DNA of 28,557 bases. Source: Phoronis ovalis (lineage: Eukaryota > Phoronida > Phoronidae). The notes under the pieces are model-generated. The model was not told the origin of the DNA. It saw only the letters and a program-made list of their open reading frames with translations, and did no database searches. Position 1 is the first letter of the stretch; every line of letters begins with the position of its first letter. The DNA lies in assembly GCA_028565635.1 (NCBI GenBank), contig JAOXYB010038062.1, positions 1-28,557 of the forward strand, read 5' to 3'. The position numbers were made by a program, and so were the translations under genes. Shown piece by piece: positions 9,337-20,600 of the stretch.

Positions 9337-10651
9337 GTAAGTACTGTTTGTAGTGCATATATCGTATATACAAGAATTACATATAGCCATACATACTCTA
9401 TAATAAATCTTTAATATTAATAGCTATTACATTTATCTAGAAATATCTGTTCATTTTATATTTGTGGAACACTTGTATTTCTTACTATATTCTGGATCCG
9501 AGCTCAGACTGTTGGAGCTCATGTTGTTAATTACCTCAGTAGTTATATTACTTGGTAATCAATTCAAGACTGTCTCCTGCACTCCAGGTCTGTCCTTCTT
9601 CAAAAAGTTCAAATAACCTGTTTGAGAATTAACCATGAACGCGAATCAAGTATTTTGATAAGCAATTATGATCATTACTTTCAACTGAAAAAAGGTAATT
9701 GTAATCAGAACACAATAATAAATTATACATCATGAATGGATACATTTAATTAGAACCTCGCGTCATCGTTCAATAGACTTATTGAAAGTGAAATAACATT
9801 TAAACTTCCTAATGAATTTGTATTACGAAGCAAATAATTTCAATTCAACAACTTGTTGAAATATTTTCGTTTCGTTCAGTCAGTTTCAATAGCTTCTTTG
9901 GTAACAAATAAATATTACGGATGTGTTAGGAGAAAAAGCGATTCTCTCGGCTACAAAGAAACATATCTTGATTATTTAAAGTACTTAAGTTGAAACCTTT
10001 GTAAGCTATATATCGATACATGCATCAAAGTGTACATGCTCGGTGTACCATGCAGGATCACGTGTTTATAACCATGTCGTTTAAATTTAAATTTTACTAG
10101 TGTTGGGAAAAACAGAAAATATTAGTACGGAATGCTAGTTCATTCAGCTAGTCCATCATATTGAATGCTCCGTCTTCAATCGCTCTATGACGTAAGACAT
10201 ACAGAAAAAAAACTCACAGTTGTAGATACACTTGTTAAGGTCGTATATTTGACATTTATGGTGTTATATTACTCAGGGATTATGATATAAAGAAAACGTA
10301 ACCTGCCATTTACAGGTGTAAATATTTCTTGGGTGTGATGTCTGGTTAAGAGCTACTTCAAGAAGAAAAAAACGTTATTAAAGACCAGTTGATTTATAGT
10401 CGTCAATTATATTGATTGGCGAGTTTTAAGATTAAATTAAAATTGCCGGATAAAATTGCTATAATCAGAGATTTTATTATGTTCATGCACGTCCATTTTA
10501 AATGATGAGCGAGAAGACTAGACAGATATGTATAAAAAAAACGAGTTATTTGTTTAAATTTGTTTTTTCCTGGTACAAGTCATAAGGAGAGTTTATGAGT
10601 CTATGAAACTAGAATATGGTAGCAGTAACAGTTTATTAGAAACATATAAAT
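9337..10651. other. Spacer, nothing recognised
   Basis: A 27-codon frame at 10504-10587 (MMSEKTRQICIKK...) was considered and not accepted. A TATAAAAAAA string at 10531-10540 lies about 110 bases before the next exon's ATG and could serve as its TATA box. Confidence 0.35.
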
Positions 10652-10767
10652 ATGTCGAAAAACAAAGCAAGGCTCTTAGGCAGAGCTGATAGTCGCAATG
10701 GGGAAAGAGTTACATCGCCAGTACAAAGACCGAAGTCTTTCAAAGCTACTTCAATCGGAATCATGTT
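10652..10767 (+). CDS. Alternative first exon 4
   Basis: The exon encodes MSKNKARLLGRADSRNGERV followed by TSPVQRPKSFKATSIGIM, and ends TT before GTAAGT at 10768: 38 codons plus two bases. An in-frame TAG at 10637 lies just upstream of the ATG. RADSR recurs in the exon at 26154, and SFKAT recurs in the weak candidate at 25679. TSP is a proline-directed site and RPKS a basophilic one. The tail is basic and probably disordered. The donor, upstream stop and shared words make this one of the clearer members. Confidence 0.8.
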
Positions 10768-12208
10768 GTAAGTTTGTATTTTTATGCAGTAGTAGTACCT
10801 GTTCACGTAACTAAAATTGTCAACTATCCAACTGGTATATTTGTATTTGCCGGGACTAGCATTTTTGGTTATCTCGACTCTTAACAACAACTTGGTGAGT
10901 AGTATATTTTTTCTTTATGTTCACTAGCGCCGAATTAAAAACAAATTATAAATTTAATTACAGAAAAGGGCAATTTTATTTGCTGTTGAGAAATTTTGAA
11001 AAACTGTCCATGATATTTAAATTTTACAACTTCTTTTATGCTTCAGACGCGGTCTTATAAATTTTGAGTGTTATTTACATTGTCTCGAGAGTGTGTGTGC
11101 TGGGTGTAAGGAATTATTGGCACGAATCATGACTTCTGGTCTTATTTATAGTCACACAAGATATTTTGATTGAACATCTTAACTACATTTATGAATATAT
11201 GCAAAACATTCTAGAATTGCCTAACGATGCACGTAGTAATTGTTTGTTAATCTCGTTTGAGGCGTAAACCACAAGATGTCGCGCACGCATTCCATTGAAA
11301 AAAATTTAGAAGATCATTAAATGCTATGCAAGCCCAATTTTTCGCTTATGGAAATTAGATGTTTTCGATGACATGACATTTGGAGAATGTAGTCTAGAGT
11401 TATAATACGTATAATAGTGGTTGTGGTAGAATAAGAATGCAAATTACCCAAAAACATCTTTTTCTATAAAAGATAAGATGAAAATATTATATTGTAGGCG
11501 GGATTGAATGCTATGTCAGTCAGTCTTCTTTTGTTATCCCATAGCATTTTTTAAATAAATTAACAGGATAAATAACTGAATAGCAATAATCCATAATTAC
11601 AAGATATTTTTAAAATTGTACGGCAAAATATGTTGTTAGATGTTAGAATACGTGTATTGATCATGAACAGTTACTTTATAATAGCTAAAATTCAAGTTTA
11701 GCATTTTTAGAAGGTTGTAATGAAGGACATTTTGCTCTGCTTTAGTTCGTGTTAACAATAACTTCTGGAGGGTCTTTTCCGCTGTTAGCTTCTTGAAAAA
11801 TAGCAGCTTAAATCATATCTTTTCCTTTGTTTATTGTATTGCTACAGTAACAGAGTGTTGCACATAAACATTCAAAAGTATATCGGTAATATAAAAATAA
11901 GGCATTCATAATTTGAAAAAAATAGAAAACAAAAGTTTACAAAAGAACCAATAGGCCGGAATCAGGTTTCAATTTATTACAACGCATATAAAATGCGATT
12001 TATTTATTAAAAACATTTCATTCAAAAGGCTATTTAACCAAAACTGTAAATTTCAATAGGGTTTTTGTATGTTCTAATTTCATAAATATATACCTCTATA
12101 GCGACCATAGTTATTCATAGACTTGTAACACTTACCAACTACAACAAGATTATATGTGTAATTTTAGGTTAAAAAACTATGTATTTATAAAAAAAATAAA
12201 TTAGAAGG
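10768..12208. other. Spacer with a short inverted repeat
   Basis: AATGCTATG (11507-11515) and CATAGCATT (11540-11548) form a perfect 9-bp inverted repeat with a 24-base loop. A short frame at 11276 (MSRTHSIEKNLEDH) stops with no donor. Nothing else stands out. Confidence 0.4.
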
Positions 12209-12300
12209 ATGAAGAAGATAACTAAAACAGTAAGCGATTTGAAAGATCCGCGTGTAGAGTCAGCTGGCACAGGAGGGAACAGTCCAACTGACCGAAAAGG
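12209..12300 (+). CDS. Alternative first exon 5
   Basis: The exon encodes MKKITKTVSDLKDPRVESAG followed by TGGNSPTDRK and GG before a GTAAGT donor at 12301: 30 codons plus two bases. An in-frame TAA lies 12 bases before the ATG, so translation cannot come from upstream. The junction codon is GGN, always Gly, as in three later members. NSP is a proline-directed phosphorylation context. This peptide is less Arg-rich and more mixed in charge than its neighbours. Product unknown. Confidence 0.78.
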
Positions 12301-13859
12301 GTAAGTTTTCTGAAGGATTATCCGTGCTGAGCTACAGGAAGGGATATTAAAGGATTGGTGATAGCATTAGATAGTATGCCTAGCACATGCTAGCACACGA
12401 CTGTACTACTATAAAATATATGTAACACGATAGTCAAAATGAGTGGCACGAGATTTATAGATATCATTTTGAAGGAGTTATTTTTGAAGGTTTACGTAGT
12501 TTATACTATCGCAAAGTAGTGTTCTCAAAAACGTTTTTTCTGTTTTCTATTTTCTATAGAATATTATTCCCACCAGTCATAACCAATGTTTTTTTTTACT
12601 TCTTACATAGTGTTATAGTGTTGTAGTGTAGGAAAATTAAAATATAAGGCACTTGGCTAGTGGCTAGAGAACGTGATATAAGGCCATGGATTACATACAT
12701 TATATTTTGTGTAGAATTCTTACAGTTGTATTAGATCAGATATAGAAAATAAATTACTATATCAAGACCACAAAGCAGCAACATTTGAAAATCGACAAAG
12801 GCTATTCATATCTTCATAGTTTCATGATAATACTTTATCTCTCTCGGTAGCAAAATTCTAAAATAAATATTAGTAACCGTGTTTTCTATCTGTCATATCT
12901 TAACATACGAGACGTATTTTCTTTAAAACAGCAAAATATGTGGAAAAAGCATACAACCAACATACATTTACAGCAGTTAACAGTTGGTAGCTTTAGATCG
13001 CATAGCAACAATTGCAGGCGGGATAGCAGGTATAATTTTTGTGAAATAGCTACTGTTAGTAGTAGATTGTTGTTTGAGACAATATACAATATGTATAGCT
13101 GAGATTACTAACTACACTCAGTCGCAAGTTAAGGTCTTCTTTATCCAAATTTTTATAGACCTTTGTGCTGATAAGGTAAAGTTTATGACTTGACATGGAT
13201 CATTTATTACTATTGGCTAGTTCCTTGTTCTTGTATTATTTCATGTATCTTTTAATATTTTTGTATTGTCCAGTTAGCAGCTTGTCTTGACCTCTCGGCT
13301 TAACCCGTATACAATCCATATTTCGTGTTAGTATATGTGGGTTTTGATTCCTTGGCATTTGCAATGTATAGTAGATCCATTTTTCAGCAATTTTATGTCA
13401 GTTAGCCCAATGATATATCCTTGATTAGTCTATTTTGGAAATTATTATAACAGTTACGTAAATTAAACTGATTTTGATACAATAAATTACCACTTAACAG
13501 ACGACGATTATGTCCCACTGCTGTGATAATTGTGATGTCATAAAAACAAAAATTTGACAATTGACAAGATAAATGCCGCATATACATAATTTTCAATGGT
13601 TGGCATGAGAACTATACATCTCTATAATAGATGCCAACAATCTCTTCTCTTCAGTTCAGTTGTGTCCGGGAGTTGTGTTAGTATTCTGTTATTTGATATG
13701 AAGTTGCACAGAGAAAAGATATAAGAGAAAAGATCGACTATATGGAGAATAGAATACACTAATCAACGAATACACGTAAAATTGGGAGTTATTTGCTAAT
13801 ACAAAAGCTTTAACTTTAATTAGCTGCTTGTTTTTCTCTGCTCATTTCCCGGATCCAAG
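12301..13859. other. Spacer; possible promoter before the next exon
   Basis: No gene is seen. TCTTCAGTTCAGTTGTG near 13650 resembles an initiator (TCAGT) about 200 bases before the ATG at 13860, but this is a guess. A frame at 12439 (MSGTRFIDIILKELFLK) lacks a suitable donor. Confidence 0.35.
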
Positions 13860-14380
13860 ATGAGTTCTGGCAAAGCAACACAATCTTCTCCTACCAATTT
13901 GCGTAGAAGGAGTATTACAGATTTAAGCATTAGGCTAAAAAGCGCGTCAAAGGTTAAAGGAAGCGGTGAAAATAGTACTTCAGAACAGTCATCAGGTATA
14001 ATTAAAAAAGGTACTTCCAAGGAAAAGGAGAAAAAAGCCACGGCTGGTTTGTATTTAACGCCACAAATAATAGTAAAAACTATACGCAGACGAAGCGTGA
14101 CCATTGCGGATATACCATTATCCTCTCAGTCATCACGACCAGATTCTAGATCTAGCACAACAGTCATGTCAAGTACAAGCAGTTCTGACAGTTTATCATC
14201 AAAAAAATCTCGCGAGAGAAGTACAAGCAGAGACAGAAATGTGAACGGTAAAAATCGCAGGCGGAATTCAAAATCACGATGCGGCGATGCCCCGGTAGAA
14301 GCCAGTCAATGGACTGCATTACAACAGGTGATGTTTAGACGGCCCTCTGGTGGCAATTCCAGACTAGGACTACCAAGTCG
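13860..14380 (+). CDS. Alternative first exon 6, longest N-terminus (173 codons)
   Basis: The exon runs from ATG to a GTATGT donor at 14381, 173 codons plus CG (Arg whatever the next base). The peptide starts MSSGKATQSSPTNLRRRSIT and is dominated by Ser, Arg and Lys. It holds at least four RRxS-type sites: RRRSIT (near residue 18), IRRRSVT (about 79), RRRNS (about 139) and FRRPS (about 161). SSRPDSR near residue 92 is shared with the exon at 18083. A Ser-rich run (STSSSDSLSSKKSRERSTSR) recalls SR-protein-like low-complexity sequence. No globular domain is visible. A chance 173-codon frame of this composition in such AT-rich DNA is unlikely, so this is the most secure coding exon. Confidence 0.9.
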
Positions 14381-16315
14381 GTATGTACTATGTAGTATGG
14401 TAATGACAAACTAAGTATTCGAAGAAAAAATATGCATCTATAAAGTACAAAAAAGCATAACTATATACGGCTTTCCTTTATACATTGTGATGAATATAAA
14501 AAAAATAACTGAATCCATTTAACGCAAGCGTATGCTCATACTCTAAACAGTATTTATAACCACATTATGAATTTTTACACATTTTGCTCACGTTTTGTGC
14601 TTTTCATTGAACTCGTTACGGCTATTCATTAGTGTGCTAATGTAGGAATTTAGCTTGTCGACAGGTGGCAGTGATAATCATACAGATATATAGATGCTGT
14701 GCATATGTAGTTCGATGATAGTGGGTATTGTTTGTGATCTTATAACAACAAAAGCTATAGATTGTCACCTAATATAGTACGGTGACTCTAGATCACGGAA
14801 TCTGTACGCAGTCGTCAGCAACTTTTTAATCAGAACAGAAATTATAATAGTCAAATTTTGTCTCTGTAAATTCTTCTGCGCATTACATGAATTTCTGGTG
14901 TTTCAAATCAAGGGAAATTTTTTTACGTAAAACATGTCAAAAATCTCATGTTTCCAGATCCAATTTTCTAAAGGGAATTTTCAGTTTAAGAGAAAGTCAT
15001 AACTTTGACACCCCATAGATATGTTTAAATGAAATATTATTATTTAGATTACGTTATTAAACTCATGCGTAGTTTAAAGGTAATAGCAGCCTTTCGAGTT
15101 AAATCACAACCGGTCACAACCGGTCACAACTCTCGTGTCGTTGATTATACATCTTGTAAACTTTCCACGTAAGACAGTAGGTGGGTGCAGTTTTTAAGCA
15201 CGATTTATAGTCTGTATATGTATTCACAGAGACGTTGGAATTTAAGGGAAAATCCCATGAGAAAATCATATCATATATCTAGCGATATTTAACTGGGACT
15301 ATTGTATAGCTAAGAGTTTGTTGGAATATTCCCAGTATATATCTAGGCTGCCGTCTTAGATAGTAAAACGTTTCATATTTTTTGTAGGTAATATTCGATA
15401 ACTATATAATACAGTTGTTGCTTTTTCCCGGTGCCTTACAAAGATCGAGGTAGTTACTGTAAATTATTAAAACTTTCAATAACACTTCACGTGAATATCA
15501 CGCGATCATTGATAGTCTAATGCATGGTAAATTCGTCTGGATAAGTGTACTAAATTTTAGAAGTTGTCATAATGATTATTGCTTGTTTTCTATTTGTTTT
15601 TTCAAAATCATCGGCCTTTAGTGAATATATACTTTTTCTCGTATAAATATTTTCAATAATTACGCATTATGCCATAGAAATGCATTCATTTATTTGCTGT
15701 ACCCCAAAAAATTTCAAATAAAATATGTCCACGATATATGAAATATTTAGCCTATTTATTACTAATCCAACAGAGAGCTAGTGAAAATCCGCCAATTGAA
15801 TACATATTTTATAAATCCACTGTTGTACACCCTAACTTTAAGTGTATATATTTTCCTTTGTGAATGCAGAACTGAGTATTTAATTTGGGGTTTACGATTG
15901 AATGGTGAACGCGCGGGTGACGTTCTTACAATATAAAACCTTATAGTTACTATATTTTTGGCTTCACATATTATTACATTATTTGATAAGGAATATATTG
16001 TGAAATACTGCTCAAAGATCTCACGATCATGGATTCATGTTGAAAACAATATCTTGGCGTTTGAGATGTATTACAAGAAATTTCAAATCGTGACATTTAT
16101 ATATATATAATAATTGCTAGCTTCGATCAGTTACGTGCAGGAAGAAATGTTCTCAAAATAGTTGGGTATCGGATTAAGCAAGGATGTTTCCATGGTTGTG
16201 TTTTTCTACATTTATTATTTTTATAAATTATACATTTTTCGCTATCTTTCTGATTATTATTATTATTATAGAATAATCAGTGCTTTCTGTTTTTATTAGA
16301 ATAGTGCTTGTGTTT
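14381..16315. other. Spacer, simple repeats only
   Basis: A 10-base unit CGGTCACAAC is repeated twice at 15111-15130, after a related AAATCACAAC. An ATT microsatellite lies at about 16254-16270 and a TA-rich run near 16100. No exon candidate is found. Confidence 0.4.
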
Positions 16316-16461
16316 ATGTCGTTCAGTTCACCTTTAAAAGTATATAGAGAACAATTCCATAGCCAAAAGCAAGTGGTTATACGTCTAACCAGAAAAGTTA
16401 TGTTCAAAAATATGTACACTGACATAAAGAGATTCTTTACTCGGATAAGTATGACGTCACT
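16316..16461 (+). CDS. Alternative first exon 7 (probable)
   Basis: The exon encodes MSFSSPLKVYREQFHSQKQV, then VIRLTRKVMFKNMYTDIKRF and FTRISMTS, ending CT (Leu) before a GTGAGT donor at 16462: 48 codons plus two bases. The donor is strong. The peptide is basic but more mixed, with hydrophobic residues and several aromatics, so it may be helical rather than disordered. Only 246 bp separate it from the next exon, whose promoter would have to be very close or overlap this exon. Phase agreement and the donor are the main support. Confidence 0.6.
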
Positions 16462-16707
16462 GTGAGTTCAAGTTTTTGAAGACTAAAAATCATTTTCGGA
16501 TATTTGGCCTCAATACATCTATAGACGAAGACTACTTACAACTCAAAATCTCACGAAAAAGGGAAATTCGAAGCTTTATTTGGGACTATACTGCATGTTA
16601 GGCAAACTAAAAAATCTATCATCATGGTACATGGTACTGTGCAGTAACTAAGGAGGTTATAATTCACTTTAAATCCTAGCTATCGACTTTAAAATCGAAA
16701 ATCAAAT

Positions 16708-16820
16708 ATGTCAGGGCCAATGAAACGTGAAAAAACTAAGTCTGGCATGGTAACGCTTGGGGTAATCAATGAGAGACCTCATAGCCAATCATCAAGACCC
16801 AAATCTGGCGCCCGTTACGG
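16708..16820 (+). CDS. Alternative first exon 8
   Basis: The exon encodes MSGPMKREKTKSGMVTLGVI followed by NERPHSQSSRPKSGARY and GG (Gly) before GTAAGT at 16821: 37 codons plus two bases. SSRPKSGA is a variant of the SSRPDSR word in the exons at 13860 and 18083, at a similar place near the junction. It is Ser/Arg/Lys-rich with no recognised domain. Another ATG in a different frame at 16769 opens a longer ORF, but that frame has no phase-2 donor and lacks this composition. Confidence 0.8.
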
Positions 16821-18082
16821 GTAAGTTCTTATATATTAATATTAGACTTTATTTATTGAGGATAGTACATGCAAAGCCAACGGCTTATTTACAGCATGGT
16901 CCTCATTTGATACAAAGTTGTACTAGTTCAATTAACATCATCATACTCGTTCACTTAGTGAGTTAGAACCGCTTGGATTTTCCTGAAAAATAATGTACAA
17001 TCATAACATGTATCATGTTATGTTTGTTTGCATCGAGAACTTTTGTTTCGAGCTTTAGACACGGTCCACCAGATGTCGTTATAGCTAACGTAGATGTTAT
17101 CAAAATGTCGGTGAAAAGTAAACTAAATCTAAAATTGTTATGTTTTGTGACAACACTGTCAAAAACAAGTCAAATTACTTGTAATACGAATGTTAATTTT
17201 TTCCATAGGTTTTAATCTCTTCTTCCACAAATTTATCGCTGACATGACATGTGCCTCCCTCCAAAAGTGTAGGTTAGGTAATACTGTAGTTTCACCATTT
17301 TCATAAACATTTAAAATGTGTATCATTCTTAACTCAGGACAGGGACGGAGACCAAAATTTTGCAGTATAAGCGTGTATAACGAAATAGATACTAAATATT
17401 TGAAATGTGACTTTTCATTTCAGCATTATTTTGTCATGCTTCGATATTATAATTATAAAATAGCGGATATGTACGTACTTTAAACTTGGTGGAAATTTAT
17501 TTATATAGGTAAAGACATAAACATAAGTTATTTTATGATCCTGTTCTATAGTGAACTTAAAATATCTGTTAAAATAAAATACAAATAGCATGAAAGATAA
17601 ATGAACGTATGTAGTTGTATTAAAATGGTTAATTGAGTACGATCCTGCTTTATTATCTTTGTAATCCCTGATAGCAATGTATCAAATCAACGTAAAACAA
17701 ACTTTGATCACATCTGTTACCAAGAAACTTCTTGTACTAATAATTCTGGTAGTAACATGTACAACATACAATTCTGAGTTTGTCTAGTGTCCAGATTAAT
17801 TTTCGCATCAAGGTGTAAGCTTATGAAACATTATATCAGAGCGTTTGAAGGGTAGATAGTTATGCAGTTAGGATAAAGCAAGATTAACGATATTCATTTC
17901 ATCAGCCTATGACCGTTTTCACACCTTTGCATTTGAAACAAATTTTCTTCTGACCGTTCAAGACAGTTAGCAAAATGTATCTCGCTTTTAATGAAAGTAT
18001 GATGCAATGTACTGTGACTCCGATGTACATCTAGTTCTTTCACCAGCGGAGAAATCGTTTGATATCGGATATTTCTAAAGAA
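16821..18082. other. Spacer, ambiguous ORF only
   Basis: A frame at 17015-17215 includes MSVKSKLNLKLL from an ATG at 17105. Its usable GT sites fall in the wrong phase or are weak, and the string before 17211 looks more like an acceptor. No firm feature. Confidence 0.35.
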
Positions 18083-18222
18083 ATGGCCTCACCAAAGCTG
18101 CCTCCGAGCGGAAGGCCTTTGAAACTTGGCTTTTGTTCAGCCAGTGTGATAGCTTCTAAAGTTACAGCAGCGGCACCTTCTCGACCCGATTCTAGACAAA
18201 AATTCAGACATTTCGGAATGGG
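18083..18222 (+). CDS. Alternative first exon 9
   Basis: The exon encodes MASPKLPPSGRPLKLGFCSA, then SVIASKVTAAAPSRPDSRQK and FRHFGM, ending GG (Gly) before GTAAGT at 18223: 46 codons plus two bases. APSRPDSRQ repeats the word seen in the 13860 exon. The opening is Pro/Ser-rich and the middle Ala/Val-rich. In-frame sequence is open upstream to a TAG at 18032 past an acceptor-like CACCAG at 18046. An internal exon entering there in this frame would have phase 0, at odds with the rest, so I prefer the ATG. Confidence 0.78.
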
Positions 18223-20388
18223 GTAAGTTTCATTCAGGTACAACATAGTGTGAAACGTCTTAATTGGGACTGGTTACAACCCTAGCGGCCCTAGCTACGT
18301 ATAGCCTTTAGTTTAGTTAATTCAGAGTTTCAACCAGTCGGAATAAATCTAGCCGCTAGTCATGCAGAGCCGCTAGTATTCCGCAGAGGAACGGAACCCT
18401 AATGGTTGGATTGATTCAGACTAAGTTTTCTAAATTTCAAAAGTAGCAATCAGCGTGCTTGTCACATTTTATACATGTGTCAAGGCGTTTTGAACTAATG
18501 CAACCGGATACAAGACTTTTTTAAGTTTAAGGCGAGTAATGTTTGAATGTTGGTATGGAGTAAGACCAAAGACTGGGATTGTTCATCGGCCTCCGTCTTT
18601 CTTGAACTTTTTGCAGTCGCAGTATGTATTAAATGCTTCTTATTGTAAACTGTTATTGATGTTGGTCACAAGGTGTCACTTATGCAGACAGTTTAGCTTT
18701 CGTGTTGATTTTTAAAAATATTAAATTAAAACATATATATAGTTACTTTGTTTTTCATGACTACTTTTACGTTACAATTTGGATATAAACATGTCCTTTG
18801 TCAAGCAGTGCCAAATATAGTCATGCCATGCATGAAACATTTATATGTCAAGCAAAATGTTGCCACTTAATTGCTATAGTTTCCTTATTGCAGTTCCAAT
18901 AGCGTTCACATTAGGCATCTTCCACATCTATCACTTCAGTTGTACTTCTTTACTTTAGGTTTATTCTGATAATTAGGTTAATTTGCTAGAAGATAAACAC
19001 TTGATACAGTAAACAAATATTAACCCTGGCTTAAAATTCCGTCACATGATAATGTCCGACTTTTTTAGATCGCTGCTCTAAAAGTACAAGTTATTCTGTC
19101 ATTTTCCGCCATTAAGATCGAAATCGACTAAAAAAAATAAACGAATGAGAGATCGTTTCATTACATCATAAACAATTGTGTTGTCATTATATTGTTCATG
19201 GACAGAAACTGTTATTATCGTAATTCGACAAATGACCGTATTACATAAATTTCGCCAATTGTCCGTTTGTTCTTGCTGTATTCGGATAATGACGGCCGAG
19301 AATGATAACTTTATACATGTAAGTCTTCGCGACTTTCGAGTTATGAACCGATAATTGTTACCACGAAACCGTTTTAGCGATTGAAATCTAAAAAAAAAAA
19401 TACAATCGGGCTATCGACTAATTGCCATTTAGTAAATAATCTTTTCCACAAACATGGATTTTTTTCTCAAGGAGATTTAATTGAATCCTGTCTCAAATTA
19501 CAATTATAGGTAACTTCAGATCAAAATTTTATGCCATTTTGCAAACAATAGCGAAGAATTAAATTAACTGAATTACTTGTTATACAAATGCTGAACTATA
19601 CAAAGTCAATCTGATAGCGAGAGTCCATACGCTACTAATCAATTGAACCGAGTGTATCGGATTATTTAAATAAAACGGAGATTAATGTTGCAATTAGCTT
19701 CACGGATTTAAGAAGATTCATCTTAGCTATTAGTGGGGCGTTAAGTCAATAGTTGACGGGTTGGTTGCTTAGTTTTAATATAATTGTCAGTGGAGGAAGG
19801 TGCGTCAATTGAGAAAATTCAATGTGACAATTTCCCGACGAAAATAACGGCGCAAAGGGACACCAATGAAATAAGAAAGCCATAAGAGGCAAACCGAAGA
19901 AATTTCGTAGCTTATTGTTGTACACGTGAGTCCTGTTTGTGTACTTATTTTGTTCGCTGCTACTGCTTTATAAAAATTGAACCATTATTTCGTTTCCGTA
20001 TCTGCCAATCCTGACTCGGACTTAACAGGAAATCGCATTATTAACTTGTATTAACTGCTGTCAGTGAAAGGAAACTCAGACTGAACTAGTCGAAAGAAAA
20101 GACATGGAAAACATCTTTAGTTGATTTGAACTTTACACTAACTTAAAATGTGCAAACTTGCTGGATTCTGTTGAAGACAATTCTTTTTTTGCAACTTGTG
20201 CAATGGTGTAAATTAATGGTGAGTGAAACTTTCTCAGTACAGACGATTCCAATCACTGAGTTAGAATAGCAGCCTACTGTCGATGGAAAATCGTTGAAAC
20301 ACATGTTATGTGACAGGAAACAAAAAAATTGAAATAACTAAATAAATTAAGGACTAAAAATAGTTACAAAAAATTTTGGTAGACAAAG
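18223..20388. other. Spacer with interleaved inverted repeats
   Basis: At 18268-18377 two short inverted repeats interleave: GACTGGTT/AACCAGTC and CTAGCGGC/GCCGCTAG, with a second AGCCGCTAGT at 18368. The remainder is AT-rich. A frame at 19290 (MTAENDNFIH) ends at a good GTAAGT donor but in phase 0. Confidence 0.4.
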
Positions 20389-20600
20389 ATGGCTGCCAAT
20401 GGTAACAGTCAATTACCGGCCATTGGACCGGCAACAACAAAACCTAAACCAGCTATAGTACGTACCTTGTCGCGTGCAAGTTTAAAAAGTGTTAGCTTTA
20501 GGGATTTACCTGAAGAATCTAGCTCTATTGGGACAGGCGCCAGCAGGACGTCAACTCCCAGCTCACGGGTTGGGTCGGGAAAATACAGCCATAGTCGCGG
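20389..20600 (+). CDS. Alternative first exon 10
   Basis: The exon encodes MAANGNSQLPAIGPATTKPK, then PAIVRTLSRASLKSVSFRDL, PEESSSIGTGASRTSTPSSR and VGSGKYSHSR, ending GG (Gly) before GTAAGT at 20601: 70 codons plus two bases. The start context AAAGATGG is close to the animal optimum, and an in-frame TAG lies at 20380. SRASLKSVSF is a dense basophilic phosphorylation context, and TSTPSS a proline-directed one. KSVSFRD resembles KKVSFKS in the exon at 6850. Low-complexity and probably disordered; no domain. Confidence 0.85.

Noticed and set aside
17105-17210. MSVKSKLNLKLL frame as another first exon
   Set aside because: Its good GT sites are in phase 1. The only phase-2 site (AG before GTTTTA) is weak and follows a T-rich tract typical of an acceptor.
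18547-18621. MLVWSKTKDWDCSSASVF frame ending at GTATGT
   Set aside because: Phase 0 and hydrophobic ending; does not fit the array.
19290-19319. MTAENDNFIH ending at a GTAAGT donor
   Set aside because: The donor phase is 0, unlike every supported member.
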